A stretch of DNA of 64,000 nucleotides from Vibrio proteolyticus NBRC 13287 (GTDB lineage: Bacteria > Pseudomonadota > Gammaproteobacteria > Enterobacterales > Vibrionaceae): positions 1 through 64,000 of the forward strand of contig NZ_BATJ01000005.1 of the NCBI RefSeq assembly GCF_000467125.1. Direction: 5' to 3'. The notes under the pieces are model-generated. The model worked only from the letters and a program-made list of their open reading frames with translations. It was not told where the DNA came from and made no database searches. The position numbers and the translations under genes were made by a program. This document shows, piece after piece, positions 55,158 through 63,826 of the stretch; the first letter of the stretch is position 1, and each line of letters starts with the position of its first letter.

Positions 55158-56645
55158 ATGGACACTATGACATGGCATGACAAAGCGCAGACGCTGACCT
55201 TCTCTACACAGGCGTTTATCAATGGCACATTGAGCGACGCGACTTCCGGGGACACCTTTACCATCATTAACCCCGCGACCGGGCGAGCGCTGGCTGAGGT
55301 CGCTCGCTGTCAGCAGACCGATGTTGATCGTGCAGTTCAAGCCGCGCGTGACGCATTCGAATCACGTGTTTGGGCCGGTCTTCCGCCCGCTGAGCGCAAA
55401 ACCATCATGCTCAAATACGCGCAGTTGATTGACGCGCATCACGACAAGTTTGTGCTGCTTGAGTCCTTGGACATGGGAAAACCCGTCTCGGACGCTTCTG
55501 GTTACGATGCCCCCGCAACGGCCCGTTGTATTCAATGGAACGCAGAAGCGATCGACAAAATGTACGATGAAGTCGCGCCTGTTACCGATGACGCTTTGGC
55601 GCTGGTCACCCGCGAGCCGCTCGGTGTAGTGGCAGCCATTGTACCGTGGAATTTCCCGACCGTGATGGCTGCATGGAAAATTGGCCCAGCGCTGGCTACC
55701 GGTAACTCGGTGATCATTAAGCCATCTGAAAAGTCACCGCTGACGGCCATTTTGCTTGCGGAGCTGGCCAGCCAGGCGGGTATTCCTGATGGAGTTTTGC
55801 AGGTGCTGCCTGGTTTTGGCCATGAAGCTGGTCAGGCGTTGGCGCTACATATGGACGTGGATTGCATTACCTTTACCGGCTCGACCGCGGTGGGTAAAAA
55901 GCTACTCAGCTTCGCCGGAGAATCAAACCTGAAACGAGCCTTTATGGAGTGTGGCGGGAAAAGCCCGCACATTATCCACCATGATGTAAAAGATATGGAC
56001 AAAGCCGCAGCCACCGCCGCCGCCGCTATCTGTTACAACCAGGGGGAAGTGTGCACCGCCGGTTCACGCCTGTTGGTGCATTCTTCTATTAAAGAGACGT
56101 TTATTGCCAAAGTGATCGATGCCATGCAGCAGTGGCAACCGGGCGATCCACTCAATGACAGCACCCGGGTCGGCGCGATTGTCGATCAGGCGCAATATGA
56201 ACGCGTATTGAGTTACATTGACGCTGGCAAACAGGACGGTGCAACCCTCGCCTACGGCGGCGACACTGTATTAACAGAAAGCGGCGGTTATTTTATCCGC
56301 CCGGCGCTGTTCACCAACGTGACACCACAAATGCGAATCTTCCGCGAAGAGATCTTCGGTCCGGTTCTCAGTGTCACCACGTTTGATTCGATTGATGAAG
56401 CCATCCAGCTCGCCAACGATACGGAATATGGCCTCGCAGCCGGGATCTGGACATCCGACATTTCAACCGCAGTAAAATGTTCACGTGCCCTACGCGCAGG
56501 CACTGTATTTGTGAACAACTGGGACGGCGGCGACATGACCATGCCATTTGGCGGCTACAAACAAAGCGGTAATGGTCGCGATAAATCTCTTCACGCACTG
56601 GAAAAGTACACCGAGATAAAATCCACCTGGATAGAACTCGACTAA
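55158..56645 (+). CDS. puuC: Gamma-glutamyl-gamma-aminobutyraldehyde dehydrogenase
   Basis: 495 residues, ALDH family. Catalytic Cys is in NQGEVCTAGSR, the general base Glu in FMECGGKSPH, and the cofactor loop is ITFTGSTAVGKKLL. PuuC oxidises gamma-glutamyl-gamma-aminobutyraldehyde and also 3-aminopropanal to the acid. An AAGGAAAGGA-rich leader gives good initiation. It is 62 bases downstream of the regulator on the same strand and may be co-transcribed. Its last ~100 codons recur in shortened form 4 kb to the right (60487-60630). Confidence 0.9.
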   Translation: MDTMTWHDKAQTLTFSTQAFINGTLSDATSGDTFTIINPATGRALAEVARCQQTDVDRAVQAARDAFESRVWAGLPPAERKTIMLKYAQLIDAHHDKFVLLESLDMGKPVSDASGYDAPATARCIQWNAEAIDKMYDEVAPVTDDALALVTREPLGVVAAIVPWNFPTVMAAWKIGPALATGNSVIIKPSEKSPLTAILLAELASQAGIPDGVLQVLPGFGHEAGQALALHMDVDCITFTGSTAVGKKLLSFAGESNLKRAFMECGGKSPHIIHHDVKDMDKAAATAAAAICYNQGEVCTAGSRLLVHSSIKETFIAKVIDAMQQWQPGDPLNDSTRVGAIVDQAQYERVLSYIDAGKQDGATLAYGGDTVLTESGGYFIRPALFTNVTPQMRIFREEIFGPVLSVTTFDSIDEAIQLANDTEYGLAAGIWTSDISTAVKCSRALRAGTVFVNNWDGGDMTMPFGGYKQSGNGRDKSLHALEKYTEIKSTWIELD

Positions 56646-56661
56646 ACCAACGCGTGTAAAG

Positions 56662-56704
56662 AAGCCCCTGTGTGGTTGTATGATAACCAGACAGGGGCGT
56701 TGTC
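56662..56704 (+). terminator. Hairpin after puuC
   Basis: GCCCCTGT (56664-56671) pairs with ACAGGGGC (56691-56698), with an inner TGGTT/AACCA stem. The T-run is poor, so termination may be incomplete. Confidence 0.6.
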
Positions 56705-56806
56705 ATATATCGATTAAACGGTTAAGGCTCACCAAGGAAACGTTATCAACAGATAGACGCTTACCATTGCAAGGTAAAAGTTCATAATCCAGCCGCTATA
56801 ATCCTT

Positions 56807-58384
56807 TTACTTCCTGATGGTGCTCGCAGAAAAAATAAACGAATAATACGCACCATATGACTGCTCACTTTTATCTTTCGAAGCGCCGATAGATAACATT
56901 GTTCTAGGTGCTTTATTCCCCGCCAGTTTGAGCTTATTAAATGCCGCTATCACGTCAGTTTGAGCCGGCTTAGCTATCGAAGCGTATTTATGGCAATCCA
57001 TGCAACTATCTTTACTCTGCACATAAGTTTCTAAGGTGGTATTGGCAACAATCCGTGTGCTGTCGCTTGGGGTAATATCTCCCGTTGTCAGTGGTGTTGT
57101 CGAACCTGCTTTTACACTAGTAGAATTGTTTGGCCATTGGACATCAATAAGACGATAGTAATTGAACACGGAATCGGCAGACAGTAAGCTCCATACATAC
57201 GCATTCACGTCATTAGAGGTTGAAACAACAGGTGTGACCCTATTGACCTGAGCAGGGGCTGAGTAAGGAATACAGTTTGCTGGATTTCTTGGGGATTCAG
57301 TTTCGCATGGCGTTTGCGCCTTCATGTCTGGCGTCCAATTTGGCTTGCATTGATAGTATATATCTTGCTCAGGATCACAATCTGGATTGAAGAATGTATA
57401 AGATGATTGCGGTTTTCTATTTGGATTCGGCGGCAAATTAACCATGCCTGTACCTGCATCTGGCGCGTTATCAACTTGTTCAAACGTTGACCAAAGCATT
57501 TGAGAAGCCCCGGGTAAGTGCCGAATAATATGCAGCCCAACCAGACCTACGGTTACCGTGTTACTTTGTTGTACCGCAATATCATCCGCACCGGGTTCAA
57601 CTAATACCGCTTGTGATGTTAAATAACGATAATTCAACGAACCATCTTCGGGTAATTTGATCCACGCAGCTTTGATCTCCATAGCCCCCACATTTCCCCC
57701 AAAGGTCCTAGTTTTTCCATCACAAGTAATGTCGTCCCCATAACCTGAAGGTAAACGCAGCCCCCCCAAGCCCTGGGCACATGCAAGCTGCCCTTGCGCC
57801 CACGTTAAATTTTTACCCGTGGGGTTAGCATTGTAAATATAATCCACCTCGTCAGGATTTAAACGAATGTCATAATAAACAAGATTACCTCGTTGATCCG
57901 TTAACCATTCTCCAGACGCTTGCCCAATCGCACTTAAATCAAGAGCACCTGTTTTTGATACTTGTTGCAAAACCAACGGGCGGTTTTTTGAGGATCTCGC
58001 CAAGGCATTGGTTGGTGAGTCAGTAAACACTTCCGATGACTGCAAAAAGCTTTCCCATACGGTTAGATCGCTTTTGGTGGGGTTACCAAAATCGCTAGCG
58101 GGTACTTTCGTATTTGGATAACCCGGGTTGTTGGGATCTGCCGCCCAATTTGCATAGATAAATTGCTGCCATGCCGTACAATTTGCATTGGTTTGCACCC
58201 TCGAAGAAAAACTGCTGGGCAATTGTGCAGTCAACGATACCGGGTTTGTACCAAAGCCTGTACAGGGGTTGGGCACCGTATCAGCTCTGGCCGTTTGCAT
58301 AATACTGCTAAACATGGCAAGTGTAACGGCAAGCCAATAGAAAAAAGAGGCCCGTATTATGGGCCTAACATGTCGATTGCTCAT
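56807..58384 (-). CDS. Exported protein with a C-terminal c-type haem motif, function unknown
   Basis: 525 residues. A signal peptide (cleavage after QTARA) exports the protein. It carries a single haem c attachment motif, Cys461-Met-Asp-Cys-His465, near the C-terminus, giving a covalent haem if the Ccm system is present. Several cysteines elsewhere (CTGFGTNP, NANCTAW, LACAQG, DITCDGK) could form disulfides. The main body is a large, Trp- and Tyr-rich domain without a family I recognise. It follows the 606-residue gene by 11 bases and is the second gene of a two-gene operon. Its GC content and codon use look lower and more AT-rich than puuC on one side. The ATG has an AAGGAA site. Confidence 0.7.
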   Translation of the reverse strand: MSNRHVRPIIRASFFYWLAVTLAMFSSIMQTARADTVPNPCTGFGTNPVSLTAQLPSSFSSRVQTNANCTAWQQFIYANWAADPNNPGYPNTKVPASDFGNPTKSDLTVWESFLQSSEVFTDSPTNALARSSKNRPLVLQQVSKTGALDLSAIGQASGEWLTDQRGNLVYYDIRLNPDEVDYIYNANPTGKNLTWAQGQLACAQGLGGLRLPSGYGDDITCDGKTRTFGGNVGAMEIKAAWIKLPEDGSLNYRYLTSQAVLVEPGADDIAVQQSNTVTVGLVGLHIIRHLPGASQMLWSTFEQVDNAPDAGTGMVNLPPNPNRKPQSSYTFFNPDCDPEQDIYYQCKPNWTPDMKAQTPCETESPRNPANCIPYSAPAQVNRVTPVVSTSNDVNAYVWSLLSADSVFNYYRLIDVQWPNNSTSVKAGSTTPLTTGDITPSDSTRIVANTTLETYVQSKDSCMDCHKYASIAKPAQTDVIAAFNKLKLAGNKAPRTMLSIGASKDKSEQSYGAYYSFIFSASTIRK

Positions 58385-58395
58385 TACGAAGTTCC

Positions 58396-60216
58396 TTATA
58401 GCACCTGAATCAGAGAAGCCAGAGTTTGTGGCTGTGCGCCAGAATAACTGACTTCAATCGCTCTCAGACCGGGTTCTGCATTTGGCTGCGTAACAATCTC
58501 TAGTGACAAAGAGGTGTAAGTGCCAGGTCCCGAGTTTCCTGGAACGGCATAGGTCACGGTGTTTTGGTCCAACACGTTGATTGTGATATTTGGATCACTT
58601 GCACCATTATCTGAGCCAGTAAGTACTTTAACCGTCGGATGAGCACCAGAAGGAAGTTTGTTCACTGTCAGTGCTATATTCGAAGTATTACCAAGCTTCA
58701 CGACGGCTGGCACTATCACACTATTACTCGCCAGTGAAAGCTCTGATCCAGCAGGATTACTTTCGGTAACACGATAATATGCGTCCCATACATGCTGCTG
58801 CATGGCTTGCAACGGTGCGCCAGCGGCAGACGGACCGGTACAAGGTACTTGAGACGGTTTTTCGGTAGCACTCAGTGGCCTTGCAAACAGACCAATGTTA
58901 ATTTGCTCGGATATTTGAGAGCCCCATTGAATGGGCTCGTTATTGATCTCGATGTCTTCCAGTGTCAGCGTGGGATCCATTGCCAACCAAGACGAAGGAA
59001 TTTGGCAAATAGCGTGGAGAATAAGATTGCCTGGGAAAGGTGAGCCAGTAACGGGGTCTTGGACAGAAACGTTCCCTCTGACAACCTGCCAAACGTCGGA
59101 AGCTTTCGCATCAACTGGTACATTGATGCCTTTCTGTATTCTGTTTGAGAATGTCCATGAGTCTAAACTTTCGGGTTGTTGAATATACAAGCCAAAAGGG
59201 TTAGCCAAGTTCACTTTGAAGTACTGATCAAGCATGAACTGTCCGCCCACGATTTGGTTTACTGTTTGACCAATATGTGGGTCGCTATGGCGATACGCTT
59301 GGCCAAATTGCCCACAACAAAGAAGCGCTTGTTGGTTGCTATTACCACTCTCATATTGTGGTGTCGAAAATCCAGCCAGGCCAATTTCCGTTTGTAGCGT
59401 GTTTGGTGTGCTAGTTAAATGCATAACCCCACCATTCATATTCGTGCTTTGGCGGTTCGAAATAGGGCTGTTATTCCATATATTCAGTGGGTTATAAACA
59501 GGGTGACCACTTACGGGATCTATTACCGGATGGTTATTTTCATCTTTAAGCGTTAAATCATCAACGGTCACAGTAATGCAACTGCTGGACGGCGCATCAA
59601 AGTTGAGGGTTTCTTGATAGATACTCGCCACCGATTCTGGGCTCACAGACCAAAGCGCATGCCAGTATTCTGGGTTTTCACACGCAAAATCGACACGGGT
59701 GATTTTGCCTTCATCATTCTTTTGTACAGCCCATTCGCAGTATTCGTCTTGCCAGCCACGAGGGCCATAAGGCAGAAATGGATTTAAAGCGCCTTGCCAG
59801 TCCGCTTCGGGGCAAAAGATCTTAGGTATATCTTGTATAGCCTGTGATTGACCATCTTTGCTGTAACAGCCAGTGTCACCCAACTCACGTAATTGAGTTA
59901 AAGACAGTTTATATGGGTTTGGTGGTTCTACTGGGTTTGATGCCGAGAAGTATTGTTGCAAACGCCCTGGAAATGCATTCCAAGTTACCGGTGCAGATTG
60001 TGAGTTGCTGGGAATAGGCGTGGTCGCGGGGTTGTAAAAGTATGCGTCATCGCTTGGGGTTGCTTGCTCGACAAACGCGTATAGGTACGTATTCCAGATT
60101 GTATTAAGCCGAGCTTGTAGATCAGGCCTATCACTTAAGTCTTGGACAAAAGAAGGTGTGCTAAAAGTAAAACCAATCGAGCTTTCATTTGCGCTGTATG
60201 ATTTAGTGTCAGTCAT
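58396..60216 (-). CDS. Large protein of unknown function, partner of the haem protein
   Basis: 606 residues without a signal peptide or membrane helix that I can see. ATG 60216 has an AAGGAAATT site. Many cysteines (GDTGCYSKDG, IFCPEADWQG, DEYCEWAVQ, FACENPEYWH, SSCITV, LLCCGQFG) are scattered through a Trp- and Asn-rich N-terminal half. The C-terminal ~110 residues (VIVPAVVKLGNTSNIALTVN ... ISLEIVTQPNAEPG-like) look like an Ig-type beta sandwich. It is the first gene of a two-gene operon with the haem protein. I recognise no family. The cysteine content in a signal-less protein is odd, and a non-classical export route is possible. Confidence 0.6.
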   Translation of the reverse strand: MTDTKSYSANESSIGFTFSTPSFVQDLSDRPDLQARLNTIWNTYLYAFVEQATPSDDAYFYNPATTPIPSNSQSAPVTWNAFPGRLQQYFSASNPVEPPNPYKLSLTQLRELGDTGCYSKDGQSQAIQDIPKIFCPEADWQGALNPFLPYGPRGWQDEYCEWAVQKNDEGKITRVDFACENPEYWHALWSVSPESVASIYQETLNFDAPSSSCITVTVDDLTLKDENNHPVIDPVSGHPVYNPLNIWNNSPISNRQSTNMNGGVMHLTSTPNTLQTEIGLAGFSTPQYESGNSNQQALLCCGQFGQAYRHSDPHIGQTVNQIVGGQFMLDQYFKVNLANPFGLYIQQPESLDSWTFSNRIQKGINVPVDAKASDVWQVVRGNVSVQDPVTGSPFPGNLILHAICQIPSSWLAMDPTLTLEDIEINNEPIQWGSQISEQINIGLFARPLSATEKPSQVPCTGPSAAGAPLQAMQQHVWDAYYRVTESNPAGSELSLASNSVIVPAVVKLGNTSNIALTVNKLPSGAHPTVKVLTGSDNGASDPNITINVLDQNTVTYAVPGNSGPGTYTSLSLEIVTQPNAEPGLRAIEVSYSGAQPQTLASLIQVL

Positions 60217-60486
60217 CGTAAATTTCCTTATAGGTGAGTCGCACTACGCGGTATTTCCAGCGTTACGGACAACACAGCGGCAAGCTGAAAATGGCAAAAA
60301 CCAATATGAACATCATTTCATATAATGTAGTGGTCGAATTACGATTTGACTATTAATTTGGGTGATATTTCAGTATGCATTTGCTAAGTCGCACCTATGC
60401 GTTTCTTTTTGTTTATATAAATTACGCAACCATATCCTTGGTATGGCCCAATATGTCTCAATTTCGGCGAAAAACAGCGGATATAA

Positions 60487-60630
60487 GACGGTGCAACCCT
60501 CGCCTACGGTGGCGGCGCGGTATTAACAGAAATCGGCAGTTACAAGCAAAGCAGCTACGGTCGCGATAAACCTCTTGATGCACTGGAAAAATACACCGAA
60601 ATCAAATCCACCTGGATAGAGTTTGACTAA
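60487..60630 (+). pseudogene. Truncated second copy of the puuC 3' end
   Basis: The frame reads DGATLAYGGGAVLTEIGSY then KQSSYGRDKPLDALEKYTE and IKSTWIEFD stop. This matches puuC codons 360-378 and 466-495 with about 85% base identity, fused in frame after loss of about 89 codons, at the repeated GGC-GGY-TAY sequence. The N-terminal 359 codons are absent. It has no start codon or ribosome-binding site. It is in the same orientation as puuC and lies at the far side of the two-gene module, suggesting an insertion or recombination event. Confidence 0.9.
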
Positions 60631-60786
60631 ACTAAGGCGTACAAAAAACTGTATGCTTGTCGCAGCACAATTGTACGGGAGGGCTAACTCGCATTTGGAC
60701 AAAAATCGTTTAGTGGTATTTCTAAATTAGCAATTAATGAATTATTTTGTATAAGGTAAACATAGCAAGTTGATACGCCTTCTAGC

Positions 60787-60815
60787 AGTGCGCACTTTGC
60801 GTCATTATGTATAAT
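60787..60815. other. dif-like Xer recombination site
   Basis: An 11-bp left arm AGTGCGCACTT matches the Vibrio XerC arm (AGTGCGTATTA or AATGCGCATTA) at nine positions. A right arm TTATGTATAAT matches the XerD arm TTATGTTAAAT at nine of 11. The centre is seven bases, one more than in chromosomal dif, so it may be an attachment site of a Xer-using phage or a relic rather than the true dif. Confidence 0.4.
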
Positions 60816-60882
60816 CCTTGGTGGCATATGACATATCGCAATAATACTCCTTTTCGGAGTATTGACAGTGAAGTATCACTAG

Positions 60883-61236
60883 ATGACCAAGAATTACATT
60901 TTTCGTGAATTTGAGTGCGGCTTGGCACGCGAGCAGACAGCAGAACTTTGTTTTAAAAGTGTGAGAACAGTCACTGAGTGGGATAGGGGCAAACCAATAC
61001 CTCCTGAATGCAAACGTCTCATGTGAATGTTTAATGGGAAAGAGTTATCATATCTGCCTATGTGGGAAGGCTTCAGAGTATCGAATGGGAAGCTTCAAGT
61101 GCCTAATGGTAAATTTATTAGTCCGCAGGAAATAATTACAGGCATAGCGTTCTTGGAAATTGGGGCAGATTTAGAAAATAAGATAAAATGTGAAGTATTG
61201 AAATATGCTAGATTGATTTCTAAATTAAAACCATAA
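60883..61236 (+). pseudogene. Phage-type regulatory protein (DUF3653-like) interrupted by a stop codon
   Basis: The frame is open from ATG 60883 for 47 codons (TKNYIFREFECGLAREQTAE, then LCFKSVRTVTEW, PIPPECKRLM), meets TGA at 61024-61026 and continues in the same frame from ATG 61027 to 61236 (69 codons, SPQEIITGIAFLEIGADLEN). The halves together look like one ~117-residue phage regulator of the kind found in Vibrio filamentous phages and satellites; the family name is from memory. CGA to TGA would explain the stop. The second half may still be made alone, but the DNA-binding part is in the first. A dif-like site lies 70 bases upstream. A terminator follows. Confidence 0.7.
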
Positions 61237-61237
61237 A

Positions 61238-61262
61238 TAAAAGGGCTCGTTGAGCCCTTTGA
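61238..61262. terminator. Terminator between the phage-type regulator and the nuclease/NTPase gene
   Basis: AAAGGGCTCG pairs with TGAGCCCTTT. It lies just after the regulator stop and just before the end of the convergent NTPase frame, so it serves both. Confidence 0.85.
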
Positions 61263-61268
61263 TACCAT

Positions 61269-62735
61269 TCAACTTGCTCTAATATGCTTTCCCTTTCTGG
61301 GAGAATTTTGTTGTATGAAAAGTTTTACTTTATTGAAGCTTTCATTTGCAGATGTACAAATTTCATTGAAGTCAAAATAGATAGGGCTTATAGACATTGA
61401 GTTCCATACTTGAATCAAATAACGTTTAAACTCCAAGGCTCGCTTGTATCGGCTATCTATTGCTAAGGATTCAACATTATATGCAACTCTTTCGCGAGTT
61501 TCCTTATAAAATATAGGAGTATCAAAGACCATTGCGTCCAAGTATGCGAATTCACCTAACCATCGACTAATGTGATATACACCGATTGTTGTTACGCGGA
61601 AACTTTGTGGCATGTCACCAAACAAAATATTTCCTTCATCTTCTTCGAAGGTCACTCTCAATGATGTCTCGATTAATTTTTTATTGGTTGCTCGCCTAAG
61701 GGCGTTTTCTATTTGCTCTACAGAATAACCGTTGTCTTGCATCTCATTTATTAAGGTTGTTGTCTGACAAAATCCATCTTTATTAAGGTGTGACCCATTA
61801 TGGTTCAAATATGAAATTATCAAAGGGACTAGAAAATGTTCATTTTGGTCTGGAACCGAAACGTCTAGTACATTCATTGATAAAGATGTCTCTGGACTAA
61901 AATGCGAGTAATCACCAAGAAGAGCCTGCTTAGTGAATTCATGAAGGGGTATACGATAGCTACCTTCACTTTCTTGTAAATCAATAATTTTTGCCGCTTC
62001 TACATTCGGTGAACCAATAAAACTTGTAACAAATTCGATTACAGAGCGTATATTACCACCAGTAATGTTGGTCAGAAATTCATTTATATCTTTGTTGCTA
62101 TGTAAGGAATTTACTAAAACATCTAAGAATACTGCCAAGTTCTCAGATCTCACGTTACCATAATCAACATTAACTTCTTGGCCTCTGGCTAACCGAGATG
62201 CATACCTTAAGCGTTTGGATACAACATCTTCTACTTTAGGTGGGAGTATCGTAAAAATCTTATGAGGGTAAGCGTTTAAAGCTCCCGCACGTTTAGATTT
62301 GTAAAAAGTTTGAGGTCTTACAGACAGGAAAACTGTGGCTTTCCATTCTTTTGCAAGTTCTTGAGCGATAATAAAAGCCTGCTGTTGAATATCAAATTCA
62401 CGCTGATCGGCATTATCGATACAAATAATTACTTGCTTGTTGTGTTTCTTGGCTATTCTTTCTATTGATTCTTTTATGTGGTTTCTCTTGTTACTTTGCA
62501 ATTCATCAAGCTTTTCGTCCAACTTGTCATTATACTTATCAACATTTGAGTCCTTATATTTCCCCCAAATACCCTCGTCGAATATGGCTATGTTTGATTT
62601 ATATATATCTTTAATGAAGTCAATGTTGTAAATGTTTATTCCGTACTCATCTAAAAGTTGTTTGTTTATTTGGTCGAGAACCAAATTGTTAATGTCCGTA
62701 TCAAGTGTTGCGTTGGAACCCAAATCTATATACAC
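61269..62735 (-). pseudogene. C-terminal part of a nuclease/NTPase gene, split by a frameshift
   Basis: 488 residues in a frame shifted by -1 against the upstream part (62726-63724), with a ten-base overlap. It begins GTG YIDLGSNATLD, the strand that should directly follow the Walker A helix encoded upstream. A Walker B-like strand VIICIDNADQ lies at ~102-111, followed by ATVFLSVRPQTFY (sensor-like Arg) and IFTILPPKVEDVVSKRLRY, the STAND/KAP-type NTPase pattern. The C-terminal ~250 residues are helical without a recognised domain. With one base restored, the two frames give a single ~820-residue protein. GTG 62735 is unlikely to be a real start because no ribosome-binding site precedes it. 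Confidence 0.75.
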
Positions 62736-63724
62736 ATAAATGATCTTTTAAATTCATTATAGGCGCTATTGTGGTATAGGTTTTTAATAAATGATGTTTT
62801 ACCAACACCTACATCGCCTATTAAAACTATAGGACGTCTTGATAATGCCTCCGCTAGAATTTCAGGCGTAAAATTACTACCTTTCTTCGACGATACAGGC
62901 GTTGTAGACGGTTGTTGCTCGGTGTTAGAAAAGATTGATGAATAGCGAGCTTCTAATATATTTTTACTAAGTAAGGAATATCGATTAAGTACGCCACTTT
63001 CACAATAGCATTTTTTATAGAAGTCCTTTTCCAATTCTGGATTGTCTACAACATCTTGGATAAATAGCTCTGATAGTTGTCGCAAATTTATCTGTATATC
63101 ACTTGGATATCTTATTTTAGGATAGTCTATAAGTTTCGTAGATAATTTTGATGGTAGAGACGTGTCACCAATGGTAAGTTTTCGTATAAGGCGCTTGTCA
63201 TCTACGCCATGTCTAGACAGGCAGTTCCACGCTTCATTGAAATTGTCATACATGTGCAATAGAGAAGTGAATATCAATGCGCTTCCTTCATCTACATTTA
63301 TACCATCGATGCGAGTGCCTAAAAATGCGACATACTGATGGCCATTCGTAACCACGGCGATAGGAACGCCGCGTCTAGCACAATAGTTTGCAGCTTGTTC
63401 CATCGCAGATTTTAAATTCGGGCTTGCTTGATATAGGGTTTGAATAGGAAGAGTGGAGTTTGATGAAATGCCAGCGGGTATTTCAAATCCGATACCTTCT
63501 CTTTTTGCTTCAACAATGACCCGACGTGGGTGGCCAAGTTCATAATCAGTGAAACCGTTACTGGACTTATGATGCTCAACTTCTATGAAATCTTCCCAAT
63601 CAAGACATTCTTTCAAAACCGTATCAATGATATGGAATCTTGTCTGGGCTTCGTTCATATTTGATTCTGATTCGTTGGCTATGAGTTCGCCCAATCGTCT
63701 CTTTGCATCGTGTAGTGATAACAT
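62726..63724 (-). pseudogene. N-terminal part of a PD-(D/E)XK nuclease/P-loop NTPase gene
   Basis: 332 residues to an early stop. Residues ~1-180 resemble the N-terminal nuclease domain of type I restriction R subunits: Asp60 in GFTDYELGH and Glu72-x-Lys74 in VIVEAKREG make the PD-(D/E)XK centre, followed by YQASPNLKSAMEQAANYCAR and VVTNGHQYVAFLGTR strands. The C-terminal end carries Walker A GDVGVGKT at 303-310. The frame then breaks and the NTPase continues in the -1 frame. The ATG has a CAGG site. I infer a nucleic-acid-targeting defence or restriction gene. If the shift is a sequencing error or is bypassed, the gene is intact; no slippery heptamer in the right frame is visible. Confidence 0.75.
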
Positions 63725-63744
63725 AGTATTACCTGCTAGCCATT

Positions 63745-63826
63745 GTTTTACTTACATAAGTAAAACATCATATACCCCTAGGCTCATAGGGGTTAGCTGA
63801 ATTTTTGAGCAATCTCAAAAATTCAG
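63745..63826. promoter_or_regulatory. Three consecutive inverted repeats upstream of the nuclease gene
   Basis: Repeat 1, GTTTTACTTA with its complement (63745-63766, two-base centre), lies 21-42 bases ahead of the ATG and looks like an operator. Repeat 2, CCCCTA/TAGGGG, is at 63775-63792. Repeat 3, CTGAATTTTTGAG with a CAAT loop and its perfect complement, is at 63797-63826. None has a T-run on the expected side. Confidence 0.6.

Noticed and set aside
62726..62760. Programmed -1 frameshift site (TTTAAAA) in the nuclease/NTPase gene
   Set aside because: The heptamer is not in the required reading phase, so tRNA re-pairing would not work.
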